DNA of 38,654 nt, taken from assembly GCA_002381865.1 (NCBI GenBank), contig DFYO01000005.1:1-38654 (forward strand), written 5' to 3'. Positions 30,888-38,499 of the stretch are shown here, in pieces. Below the pieces are notes generated by a model. It did not search any database. It was not told the DNA's origin and was given only the letters and a program-made list of their open reading frames with translations. This DNA is from Clostridiales bacterium UBA4080 (GTDB lineage: Bacteria > Bacillota > Clostridia > Lachnospirales > Vallitaleaceae). The translations under genes were made by a program, and so were the position numbers. The stretch's first letter is position 1. Each line of letters starts with the position of its first letter.

Positions 30888-33029
30888 ATGGATATTTTAA
30901 AAGCTATCGAAAGTGAATTTGGATTAAAGGATTGGCAGGTTAGTAATACTGTAGAGCTGATTGAACAAGGAAATACTATTCCTTTTATTGCAAGATATAG
31001 AAAAGAAGCTACAGGGTCTTTAACAGATGAAGTTTTAAGGGACCTTAATGAACGATTGACATATATGAAAAATCTTGAACAAAAAAAAGAACAGGTAATA
31101 GGGAGCATAGAAGAACAAGGCCTTCTTTCAACTGAACTAAAATTACAAATCGAAAACGCAAAAACCTTAGTTGAGGTAGATGACCTTTACAGGCCATTCC
31201 GACCTAAAAGAAGAACTAGAGCAACAATTGCGAAGGAAAAAGGACTTGAAGCCTTAGCAATGGAAATAATGCTTCAAAAAGCTGAACAGATAATTGAAAT
31301 TATTGCTGAAAAATATATTAATCTGGATTTGCAGGTTGATAATGCAGAGCAGGCAATTGAAGGGGCTAAAGATATTATTGCAGAAATGATTTCTGATCAG
31401 GCAGAATATCGAAAGCAAATAAGAAAAGTAACCTTTGAAAAAGGAACGATTGTATCTAAAGCTAAAGAACAAACAGCAGAATCAGTTTTTGAAATGTATT
31501 ATGACTATACAGAGTCGATTAAACAAATTGCACCACATAGAGTTCTGGCGGTAAATAGAGGAGAAAAAGAAAAAATTCTTATAATAAAGCTAGAGGCTCC
31601 AACCGATGAAATTCTTGGATATTTAAATTCAAAGGTTATTATAGCTAACAATAATTATACTACAAAGATTCTAAAGGATACTATTGAGGATAGCTATAAG
31701 AGACTAATTGCTCCTGCGATTGAGCGTGAAATCAGAAATGAACTTACTGAAAAAGCAGAGGAAGGAGCAATAAAGGTTTTTGGAAAAAACCTTGAACAGC
31801 TTTTAATGCAGCCTCCGATTAGAAACAAGGTGGTTTTAGCTATTGACCCAGCATTTAGAACAGGTTGTAAAATTGCGGTAATTGATGACATTGGGAAAGT
31901 GCTTAATACAGGAGTTATTTATCCAACAGCCCCTAAAAATGATATTGAGGGAGCAAAAAAAGTATTGAAAGCATTAATTGAAAAATTTGAGGTTAATCTT
32001 ATTTCAATTGGGAATGGAACAGCCTCTAGAGAAACAGAGCTTTTTGTTGTTGATATGCTTAAGGAAATAAAAAAGGATATTCAATATGTTATTGTTAATG
32101 AAGCAGGTGCTTCCGTATATTCTGCATCTAAGCTTGGAACAGAGGAATTTCCTGAATTTGATGTAGCTTTAAGAAGTGCCGTTTCAATTGGAAGAAGATT
32201 GCAGGATCCGTTAGCTGAGCTGGTTAAAATTGATCCCAAATCAGTGGGAGTGGGTCAGTATCAGCATGATATGAATCAAAAGTATCTGGGAGAAGCTCTT
32301 GGAGCAGTTGTTGAGGATTCGGTTAATAAGGTTGGAGTAGATTTGAACACAGCGTCCCCATCCTTGCTTCAATATATATCTGGAATAAGTAAGCCGTTAG
32401 CAAAAAATATTGTTGCATATAGAGAAGCGAATGGAAGATTTCACAGCAGAGCTGAGCTTCAAAAGGTTGCAAAACTAGGAGCTAAGGCCTATGAGCAATG
32501 TGCGGGATTTTTAAGAATTGCAGATGGTAAGAATCCATTGGATAATACAGGCGTACATCCTGAAAGCTATGCTGCAACAAAAGAATTATTAAAAGAAATA
32601 GGATATAGTTTAAAGGATTTAAAGAAAATTGAAGTATCTGATTTTAAAAATATGTCTAGCAGATTAGAGGAAATTGCAAAAAGGCTTGAAATAGGAGTTC
32701 CAACATTAGCAGATATTATTAAAGAGCTTGAAAAACCAGGGCGTGATCCAAGAGAAGAAATGCCAATGCCTATTTTAAGAACTGATGTAATGGAGATTGA
32801 AGATCTAAAAGAAGGAATGGTTTTAAAGGGAACCGTCAGAAATGTCATTGATTTTGGCGCATTTGTAGATATTGGAGTTCATCAGGATGGACTGGTTCAT
32901 ATTTCCCAGTTATCAGATAAATATATAAAGCATCCGCTGGAGATTGTTTCAGTGGGTGATATAGTGGATGTTAAGGTTTTAGGAGTAGATGCCGCAAAAA
33001 AAAGAATAAGCTTAAGTATGTTAAAATAA
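30888..33029 (+). CDS. tex: Tex-family RNA-binding transcription accessory protein
   Basis: 713 residues, typical of Tex. The N-terminal helical Tex domain carries VELIEQGNTIPFIARYRKEATG and DDLYRPFRPKRRTRA. A YqgF-type RNase-H-like fold follows (VVLAIDPAFRTGCKIAVID, near 320). Two helix-hairpin-helix segments come next (SPSLLQYISGISKPLAKNIVAYR). The C-terminal S1 domain runs from about 640 to 713 (GMVLKGTVRNVIDFGAFVDIG...RISLSML). Tex binds structured nucleic acid and affects transcription; its precise role is unsettled. It stands between its own promoter and tsaE. Confidence 0.96.
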   Translation: MDILKAIESEFGLKDWQVSNTVELIEQGNTIPFIARYRKEATGSLTDEVLRDLNERLTYMKNLEQKKEQVIGSIEEQGLLSTELKLQIENAKTLVEVDDLYRPFRPKRRTRATIAKEKGLEALAMEIMLQKAEQIIEIIAEKYINLDLQVDNAEQAIEGAKDIIAEMISDQAEYRKQIRKVTFEKGTIVSKAKEQTAESVFEMYYDYTESIKQIAPHRVLAVNRGEKEKILIIKLEAPTDEILGYLNSKVIIANNNYTTKILKDTIEDSYKRLIAPAIEREIRNELTEKAEEGAIKVFGKNLEQLLMQPPIRNKVVLAIDPAFRTGCKIAVIDDIGKVLNTGVIYPTAPKNDIEGAKKVLKALIEKFEVNLISIGNGTASRETELFVVDMLKEIKKDIQYVIVNEAGASVYSASKLGTEEFPEFDVALRSAVSIGRRLQDPLAELVKIDPKSVGVGQYQHDMNQKYLGEALGAVVEDSVNKVGVDLNTASPSLLQYISGISKPLAKNIVAYREANGRFHSRAELQKVAKLGAKAYEQCAGFLRIADGKNPLDNTGVHPESYAATKELLKEIGYSLKDLKKIEVSDFKNMSSRLEEIAKRLEIGVPTLADIIKELEKPGRDPREEMPMPILRTDVMEIEDLKEGMVLKGTVRNVIDFGAFVDIGVHQDGLVHISQLSDKYIKHPLEIVSVGDIVDVKVLGVDAAKKRISLSMLK

Positions 33030-33041
33030 AGGGGAATTATA

Positions 33042-33482
33042 ATGATTTTTATTTCGAATTCGCCGGAGGATACAATGTCAATCGGCAATGAAATTGGTTG
33101 CAATGCAAAAAAAGGTGAAATATATTGTCTGGTTGGCAATTTAGGTGTTGGTAAAACGGTATTTACAAAAGGATTTGCTGCTGGAATTGGAATACAAGAG
33201 CATATTACAAGCCCCACATTTACTATTGTAAATCAATATGAAGGCCCAAAGATGCCATTTTATCATTTCGATGTATATAGAATACAGGATATTGAAGAGA
33301 TGGAAGAAATTGGATATGAGGAATATTTTTTTGGAGAAGGAGTTTGCTTTATTGAGTGGGCAAATTTTATTAATGAAATAATACCAGAAGAGGCAATATG
33401 GATTTATATTGATAAGGATTTATCAAAAGGTGAAGATTATAGAGAAATAGCAGTTAACAGAAAAGAGGTGATTGGAGAATGA
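33042..33482 (+). CDS. tsaE: tRNA t6A biosynthesis ATPase TsaE
   Basis: 146 residues. Walker A is GNLGVGKT (32-39), followed by TSPTFTIVNQYEG and the FYHFDVYRIQDIEEMEEIGYEEY segment that marks TsaE. The enzyme drives the TsaB-TsaD complex that places threonylcarbamoyl on A37 of ANN-decoding tRNAs. AAGGGG precedes the ATG. The stop overlaps the tsaB start in ATGA (33479-33482), so the two are translationally coupled. Confidence 0.96.
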   Translation: MIFISNSPEDTMSIGNEIGCNAKKGEIYCLVGNLGVGKTVFTKGFAAGIGIQEHITSPTFTIVNQYEGPKMPFYHFDVYRIQDIEEMEEIGYEEYFFGEGVCFIEWANFINEIIPEEAIWIYIDKDLSKGEDYREIAVNRKEVIGE

Positions 33483-34198
33483 AAATACTAGCAATTGAAA
33501 CATCGGGTCTTGTATCCTCTGTAGCCTTAGCAGAGGATGATAGTATTATTGCAGAATTTTCTACTAATTTCAAAATGACACACTCTGTTACGCTTATGCC
33601 GATGATAGAAAATATGCTAAATATATTAAAGATATCAATAAAGAATGTTGAACTGATTGCAGTTTCTAAAGGGCCGGGCTCTTTTACAGGTTTAAGGATA
33701 GGAAGCTCAACGGCAAAGGGAATTGCAATGGCTTTAAATATACCGATTGCTTCAGTTCCAACCCTTGAGGCAATGGCGCTTAATATCGAAAGAACAGATT
33801 GCTTGATTTGTCCTATGATTGATGCAAGGAGAAAACAATCCTACACTAATCTTTATGAATACAAGAACGATAAAATTATTGAGTTATACAAAGATGATGT
33901 TTTGGATGTTAAGGAGATAGTTGATAGAATAAAGAAGCATAATAAAAAGGTGATTTTTTTGGGAGATGGCTTTTTGGTTAACAAAAAGGAGATTGAAGAG
34001 TTAATGGGCAATACTTTTTGGACAAGTGCAAAGTCTCAAAATAGAATGCAAAGGGCTTCCTCGGTAGCAGTACTGGGATTTCAATATTTCAAAGAAAACC
34101 GACTAGATAATCATTTAGAGCATGAACCAGTATATTTAAGAAAATCACAGGCAGAAAGAGAATATGATGAAAAGAATGCAGGGAATTTTTTAGCTTGA
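33479..34198 (+). CDS. tsaB: tRNA t6A biosynthesis protein TsaB
   Basis: 239 residues, the ASKHA-fold partner of TsaD. MKILAIETSGLVSSVALAED at the start, KGPGSFTGLRIGSSTAKGIA and PTLEAMA in the middle and the C-terminal EPVYLRKSQAERE are family hallmarks. In many Firmicutes rimI lies between tsaB and tsaD; here RNase Z and an anchored protein take that place. Confidence 0.95.
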   Translation: MKILAIETSGLVSSVALAEDDSIIAEFSTNFKMTHSVTLMPMIENMLNILKISIKNVELIAVSKGPGSFTGLRIGSSTAKGIAMALNIPIASVPTLEAMALNIERTDCLICPMIDARRKQSYTNLYEYKNDKIIELYKDDVLDVKEIVDRIKKHNKKVIFLGDGFLVNKKEIEELMGNTFWTSAKSQNRMQRASSVAVLGFQYFKENRLDNHLEHEPVYLRKSQAEREYDEKNAGNFLA

Positions 34199-34211
34199 AA
34201 TTAATATAAAT

Positions 34212-34258
34212 CAAGAAAAACAACTTTTCTTGTCGGACTAAAAAGCCTATGCTATAAT
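34212..34258 (+). promoter_or_regulatory. rnz promoter with overlapping inverted repeat
   Basis: TTGTCG (34230-34235), 17 bp, TATAAT (34253-34258) with extended TG (TGCTATAAT). A perfect inverted repeat, CAAGAAAA (34212-34219) and TTTTCTTG (34225-34232), overlaps the -35 box. It could be a repressor site or a weak tsaB 3' hairpin; there is no T-run after it. Confidence 0.6.
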
Positions 34259-34293
34259 TGAAGCATTATTATTAGAAAAAGAGGAAAAAATAA

Positions 34294-35220
34294 ATGTTAG
34301 ATGTATGTTTGTTGGGAACTGGAGGAATGATGCCACTTCCATATAGATGGTTAACAGCATTAATGCTAAGATACAATGGGAGTAATATGCTTATTGATTG
34401 CGGTGAAGGTACCCAAATCACTATAAAACAGCAAGGTTGGAGTTTTAAGTCAATAGACTATATATGCTTTACACACTATCATGGGGACCATATCAGCGGA
34501 CTTCCAGGGCTGCTATTGACAATTGGTAATTCAAACAGGACTGAGCCGTTAACTTTGATTGGACCAAAAGGATTAGAAAGAGTGGTGAATGGGCTAAGAG
34601 TTATTGCGCCAGAGTTGCCCTTTGAAATAAAATTTATTGAATTAAGAGAAAGTCTCGAAGTAATTGAGGCAGGAGAATATGTGATAGAAGCTTACAAAGT
34701 GAAGCATAATATTATTTGCTATGGATATAATGTTGTTATTAACAGACAAGGAAAATTTGATGTAGAAAAGGCCAAAGAAAATCAAATACCTTTAAGACTT
34801 TGGTCAAAGCTTCAAAAAGGGAATACAGTAATTGATGAGGGAGTGGAGTATACTCCTGATATGGTGCTTGGAGAATCGAGAAAGGGACTTAAAATAAGCT
34901 ATTGTACGGATTCAAGACCAGTTAAGGCTATTGAAGAAAGTGTTTACGGAGCAGATTTATTTATATGCGAAGGTATGTATGGTGAAGAAACTGAAGAGAC
35001 AAAAGCAAACGCATATAAGCATATGACATTTGAAGAAGCAGCTAAACTTGCAAAAAATGCAGGAGTTACAGAGCTTTGGCTTACCCATTTTAGTCCTTCC
35101 TTAGTATATCCAAAGGATTTTTTGCACAAAGCAAGAAATATCTTTAAAAATTCCTTTGTGGGTAAGGACAGAATGACAAAAAGCTTTAAATTTGAAGATG
35201 AGACTAGTGAAATACAATAA
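34294..35220 (+). CDS. rnz: Ribonuclease Z (tRNA 3' endonuclease)
   Basis: 308 residues, metallo-beta-lactamase fold. The zinc motif HYHGDH is at 61-66, preceded by LIDCGEGTQ and followed by ISGLPGLLLT. Further ligands are in SYCTDSRP and LWLTHFSPS. The segment about 140-185 is the exosite arm region. RNase Z removes 3' trailers of tRNA precursors lacking an encoded CCA. In this window five of six tRNAs encode CCA and tRNA-Ala does not, so RNase Z would be required for the latter type. Confidence 0.94.
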   Translation: MLDVCLLGTGGMMPLPYRWLTALMLRYNGSNMLIDCGEGTQITIKQQGWSFKSIDYICFTHYHGDHISGLPGLLLTIGNSNRTEPLTLIGPKGLERVVNGLRVIAPELPFEIKFIELRESLEVIEAGEYVIEAYKVKHNIICYGYNVVINRQGKFDVEKAKENQIPLRLWSKLQKGNTVIDEGVEYTPDMVLGESRKGLKISYCTDSRPVKAIEESVYGADLFICEGMYGEETEETKANAYKHMTFEEAAKLAKNAGVTELWLTHFSPSLVYPKDFLHKARNIFKNSFVGKDRMTKSFKFEDETSEIQ

Positions 35221-35279
35221 AGTATTCGATATATCTAGTGCAAGATATATAAATGAATCTATCTGGAGAGGTAATTAAA

Positions 35280-35867
35280 ATGAGAAAAGTATTTGCGATA
35301 ACTATGCTTATTGTTTTAGGTGTAACACTTTATTTGTATTATAGTCACAAATTAGACCGTGACCCTGTAATTGGAACAGGTATAGTTGAAGAAAAAATAT
35401 TGCCACAGGCAAAGCAGGATTACGAGGGTTTTTTAAAACAAATAAAGGAATATCAAAAAAATCCTGATCAGATAGCAGAATTTAATTGTATGCTTACAAA
35501 AATTATTTATTCAGGTGCATTAAAGGAAGACGAGATAAGACTGTTGTTAAAGCTGCAAAGAGAGTATTTTACATCACCAACATTAGAGAAAAATCCAGAA
35601 GGTGAAAATGCAGACAGATTAATTGCAGAGCTCAGCAAATATAAAGAGTTGGATTTGAAAATAATCGGATATAAAATGATTGGACCTCAATATGTTGAAA
35701 AAGAAGAGGGTAAACCGAATATGCTTATTTTCAATGTTATATATTACATGAACACAACGGCTGAAGAAGGAGATGTGTATAAGGGCTATATTTATGAACA
35801 AAACAAGGACAAGCTATGGGAGCTAAAGGGCTTTGGACAAATTGACGGCTTCCCGATTGTCAATTGA
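35280..35867 (+). CDS. Membrane-anchored protein of unknown function
   Basis: 195 residues from ATG 35280 (GGAGAGG eight bases upstream); the frame is open from 35253 but without a good site. Residues 4-20 (VFAITMLIVLGVTLYLYY) form a single N-terminal membrane helix. The rest is predicted outside the cell: a helical part (KILPQAKQDYEGFLKQIKEY) and a beta-rich C-terminal part (KPNMLIFNVIYYMNTT...KDKLWELKGFGQIDGF). I recall similar small anchored proteins beside tsaD in Lachnospiraceae (possibly DUF6715), but cannot verify this. It lies between rnz and tsaD. Confidence 0.75.
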   Translation: MRKVFAITMLIVLGVTLYLYYSHKLDRDPVIGTGIVEEKILPQAKQDYEGFLKQIKEYQKNPDQIAEFNCMLTKIIYSGALKEDEIRLLLKLQREYFTSPTLEKNPEGENADRLIAELSKYKELDLKIIGYKMIGPQYVEKEEGKPNMLIFNVIYYMNTTAEEGDVYKGYIYEQNKDKLWELKGFGQIDGFPIVN

Positions 35868-35885
35868 TATAAGACAGGAGAAGAT

Positions 35886-36911
35886 ATGAATAAGGATATA
35901 AAGATACTTGCTATTGAAACGTCATGTGATGAGACATCGGCAGCAGTTGTTTTGAATGGAACAAAGGTGCTATCTAATGTTATTTACTCACAAATCGAAC
36001 TCCATAAAAAATATGGAGGGGTTGTGCCAGAGGTCGCATCTAGAAAGCATATAGAAAAGGTAAATCCAGTTATTATGGAGGCTCTTGAAGAGGCTAAAAC
36101 TACATTTGAGGAGCTTGATGCAATTGCTGTGACATACGCACCTGGACTCGTTGGGGCACTGCTTGTCGGAGTGGCAACTGCTAAAGCTTTGGCGTTTGCG
36201 TTAGGAAAGCCTCTTATTGGAGTGCATCATATTGAGGGTCATATATGCGCTAATTTTATTCAAAATCCAGAGTTTGTTCCACCTTTTATATGTATGGTTG
36301 TTTCGGGTGGGCATACACATCTTGTTAATGTTAAAGATTATGGAGAATATGAGGTTTTAGGAAAAACAAGAGATGATGCACTTGGAGAGGCATATGATAA
36401 GGTGGCAAGGGCGATTGGTTTAGGGTATCCGGGAGGGCCTAAAATTGACAAGGTGGCTAAAACGGGAAAGGGTGATGCGATAGTTTTCCCAAGAGCATAT
36501 CTTGAAAATGATTCCTATGATTTTAGCTTTAGCGGTGTTAAATCGGCAGTACTTAATTACCTTAATCAAATGGAAATGAAAAATCAGGAAGTAAAGATTG
36601 AAGATGTTGCAGCATCTTTTCAAGAAGCAGTTATTGAGGTTATTGTAAATAAGACAATAAGAGCTGCAAAGCAAATTGGAATTCATAAAATTGCACTTGC
36701 GGGCGGAGTTGCAGCAAATACAAGACTTAGAGAAGAAATGTCAAAGGAATGTGAAAAAGAAGGTTTTGAATTGCTGTATCCAGATATTTCATATTGCACA
36801 GATAATGCAGCCATGATAGGCTGCGCTGGTTATTTTGATTATTTAAAAGGCAAAAGAGATGGGTTGGAGCTGAATGCAGTTCCAAATCTGAAGCTTCAAA
36901 GCAAAGTGTAG
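35886..36911 (+). CDS. tsaD: tRNA t6A threonylcarbamoyltransferase TsaD
   Basis: 341 residues; catalyses transfer of threonylcarbamoyl from the AMP intermediate to tRNA A37. Motifs: AIETSCDETSAAVV, the metal pair His115 and His119 in HHIEGH, VVSGGHTHLV, GEAYDKVARAIGLGYPGGP, FSFSGVKSAV, AGGVAANTRLRE and the last ligand in YCTDNAAMIG. All are intact. The ATG has ACAGGAG upstream. With tsaE and tsaB nearby the machinery is complete apart from TsaC/Sua5, which is elsewhere. Confidence 0.97.
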   Translation: MNKDIKILAIETSCDETSAAVVLNGTKVLSNVIYSQIELHKKYGGVVPEVASRKHIEKVNPVIMEALEEAKTTFEELDAIAVTYAPGLVGALLVGVATAKALAFALGKPLIGVHHIEGHICANFIQNPEFVPPFICMVVSGGHTHLVNVKDYGEYEVLGKTRDDALGEAYDKVARAIGLGYPGGPKIDKVAKTGKGDAIVFPRAYLENDSYDFSFSGVKSAVLNYLNQMEMKNQEVKIEDVAASFQEAVIEVIVNKTIRAAKQIGIHKIALAGGVAANTRLREEMSKECEKEGFELLYPDISYCTDNAAMIGCAGYFDYLKGKRDGLELNAVPNLKLQSKV

Positions 36912-36940
36912 GCTTTATGCTTTATAGGCCGTATTAATTG

Positions 36941-36966
36941 AAATCAGCCGAAAGGCTGGTTTTTCT
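36941..36966 (+). terminator. Intrinsic terminator after tsaD
   Basis: AAATCAGCC, tetraloop GAAA, GGCTGGTTT with one wobble, then TTT-rich sequence. The ispD ribosome binding site begins just seven bases later. Confidence 0.8.
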
Positions 36967-36985
36967 ATATGTAAGGAGGAGTGAT

Positions 36986-37669
36986 ATGTATAATAATAAT
37001 AAAATGGGAGTTATTATTGTTGCAGCAGGGCAAGGAAGGCGAATGGCTTCAAATGTCAGCAAGCAGTTTATTGAGGTAGATAACAAACCGATTTTAGCAT
37101 ATACAGTTGAAAAATTTCAAAATCATGAATGGATTGATGAGATAGTGCTAGTAGTGGGCAGTGAAGAAATTGAATTTGCTAATAGCAGTATTAAGGAGCA
37201 ATATAATTTTACTAAAATCAATAAAATTATTTCCGGAGGGTATGAAAGGCAAGATTCAGTTTTTAAGGGTATCGAAGCACTCTCAGATGATATTGATTAT
37301 GTGTTGATACATGATGGAGTGAGACCTTTTGTTGAAGAAAGCTCGATCTCAAGTATTATTGAGGAAGTATGTGTTTATAAAGCTTGTATATTGGGAGTAA
37401 AAGTTAAGGATACTATTAAAATGGCAGATTATGAAGGGTTTATTAATAAAACTCCAAACAGGGATTTAATGTTTGCGGCACAAACACCACAGGCATTTGA
37501 TAAAAAGCTGATTTACAAAGCTTATCTTGAGGGCATCAAAGAAAAGAGCTATGTTACTGATGATGCAATGATGGTAGAAAAATATACTGATGTAAGGATT
37601 AAGATTACTAATGGATCGTATGGAAATATAAAAATAACTACAATAGAGGATATGTCAGCTTTTAATTAG
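36986..37669 (+). CDS. ispD: 2-C-methyl-D-erythritol 4-phosphate cytidylyltransferase
   Basis: Third enzyme of the non-mevalonate isoprenoid pathway: joins CTP and methylerythritol phosphate. 227 residues from ATG 36986, six bases after AAGGAGG; the open frame from 36938 runs through the terminator and is not coding. CTP-binding signature: IVAAGQGRRM...SKQFIEV (residues 10-31). Others are VLIHDGVRPFV, FAAQTPQAF and VTDDAMMVEK. Because the tsaD terminator lies between them, ispD would be read through or started from a promoter I cannot see. Confidence 0.96.
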   Translation: MYNNNKMGVIIVAAGQGRRMASNVSKQFIEVDNKPILAYTVEKFQNHEWIDEIVLVVGSEEIEFANSSIKEQYNFTKINKIISGGYERQDSVFKGIEALSDDIDYVLIHDGVRPFVEESSISSIIEEVCVYKACILGVKVKDTIKMADYEGFINKTPNRDLMFAAQTPQAFDKKLIYKAYLEGIKEKSYVTDDAMMVEKYTDVRIKITNGSYGNIKITTIEDMSAFN

Positions 37670-37736
37670 TCAACCAAGTATATATTGAAATCACTAATGC
37701 AATTAATAAAAATTAAAAAATATATCTCTAAATCTA

Positions 37737-37765
37737 TTGACAGAGAGGTTGAGATATGATAAATT
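37737..37765 (+). promoter_or_regulatory. Promoter of the tRNA-rRNA cluster
   Basis: Perfect TTGACA (37737-37742) with TAAATT (37760-37765) 17 bp later. The nearby TATGAT (37755-37760) is only 12 bp from the -35 box. The first tRNA starts at 37794. Confidence 0.55.
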
Positions 37766-37793
37766 AATTAAGCGCTAAAGCGCAAGGCTTTAT

Positions 37794-37882
37794 GGAGAGG
37801 TGTCCGAGCGGTTTAAGGAGCTGGTCTTGAAAACCAGTGACTCCGAAAGGGGCCGTGGGTTCGAATCCCACCCTCTCCGCCA
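37794..37882 (+). tRNA. tRNA-Ser (UGA)
   Basis: Acceptor GGAGAGG/CCTCTCC, anticodon stem CTGGT/ACCAG with loop CTTGAAA, anticodon TGA at 37828-37830, long variable arm as expected for serine, T-arm GTGGG-TTCGAAT-CCCAC, CCA encoded. Confidence 0.96.
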
Positions 37883-37896
37883 TTAATTGAAGACCG

Positions 37897-37988
37897 GGAG
37901 AAGTACTCAAGTAGGTTGAAGAGGACGGTTTGCTAAACCGTTAGGGTTCGTAAGGGCCGCATGGGTTCGAATCCCATCTTCTCCGCCA
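37897..37988 (+). tRNA. tRNA-Ser (GCU)
   Basis: Acceptor GGAGAAG/CTTCTCC, anticodon stem ACGGT/ACCGT with loop TTGCTAA, anticodon GCT at 37932-37934, long variable arm, T-arm ATGGG/CCCAT, CCA encoded. Confidence 0.96.
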
Positions 37989-37994
37989 TGTCCT

Positions 37995-38070
37995 AGGGGT
38001 ATAGCTCAGTTGGTAGAGCGATAGTCTCCAAAACTATGCGCCGTGGGTTCAAGTCCTGCTACCCCTGCCA
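37995..38070 (+). tRNA. tRNA-Trp (CCA)
   Basis: Acceptor AGGGGTA/TACCCCT, D-arm GCTC/GAGC, anticodon stem ATAGT/ACTAT with loop CTCCAAA, anticodon CCA at 38028-38030. The T-stem GTGGG/CCTGC holds two G-T wobbles. CCA end encoded. Confidence 0.95.
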
Positions 38071-38092
38071 TTTTTTCAAAATTGAATAGTTG

Positions 38093-38169
38093 CGGGGTGT
38101 AGCGCAGTTTGGTAGCGTAACTGGTTTGGGACCAGTGGGTCGCGGGTTCAAATCCTGTCACCCCGACCA
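38093..38169 (+). tRNA. tRNA-Pro (UGG)
   Basis: Acceptor CGGGGTG/CACCCCG, anticodon stem ACTGG/CCAGT with loop TTTGGGA, anticodon TGG at 38127-38129, CCA encoded. Confidence 0.95.
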
Positions 38170-38181
38170 ACATTAGCATGT

Positions 38182-38258
38182 GGGCCATTAGCTCAGTTGG
38201 TTAGAGCGCAGTCCTGATAAGACTGAGGTCCCAAGTTCGAGTCTTGGCACGCCCACCA
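38182..38258 (+). tRNA. tRNA-Ile (GAU), acceptor stem mispaired
   Basis: D-arm GCTC/GAGC, anticodon stem CAGTC/GACTG with loop CTGATAA (anticodon GAT at 38216-38218), T-arm CCAAG/CTTGG and encoded CCA are all sound. The acceptor reads GGGCCAT against CACGCCC: four outer pairs form but pairs 5-68, 6-67 and 7-66 are C-C, A-A and T-C. ATGGCCC would pair fully. Either the gene is damaged or there is a base-call or assembly fault. Confidence 0.8.
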
Positions 38259-38269
38259 GTCTGAAATCT

Positions 38270-38343
38270 GGGCCTGTAGTTCAGATGGCCAGAACGCCTC
38301 ATTTGCAATGAGGAGGTCAGGAGTTCGATTCTCCTCAGGTCCA
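38270..38343 (+). tRNA. tRNA-Ala (UGC), no encoded CCA
   Basis: Acceptor GGGCCTG/CAGGTCC with one wobble, D-arm GTTC/GAAC, anticodon stem CCTCA/TGAGG with loop TTTGCAA (anticodon TGC), T-arm AGGAG/CTCCT. The gene ends in A followed by TATCT, so CCA must be added after RNase Z cleavage. Confidence 0.92.
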
Positions 38344-38499
38344 TATCTAGATATCGGAAAAAGAAGGTAATGCTTTGATTTTCGAAAAGACAAAGTGTAG
38401 TTCGTAAACAGTTATTAGGGTAGGTCCATGTGTTTAATGTAACTGTTTCAACTGTACTTGGTGTTGCACATTTAAAACTGAATAGAATAGCAATTTCAA
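38344..38499 (+). other. Spacer between tRNA-Ala and 23S rRNA
   Basis: About 155 bp, no gene. It contains TTTAAAACTGAATAGAATAG near 38471, similar to the segment close to the 23S start in many Firmicutes 16S-23S spacers. Together with Ile-Ala tRNAs this looks like the 3' part of an ordinary rRNA spacer. Confidence 0.7.

Noticed and set aside
36938..36985. Longer IspD starting at 36938
   Set aside because: The extension runs through a terminator hairpin; ATG 36986 has AAGGAGG at ideal spacing.
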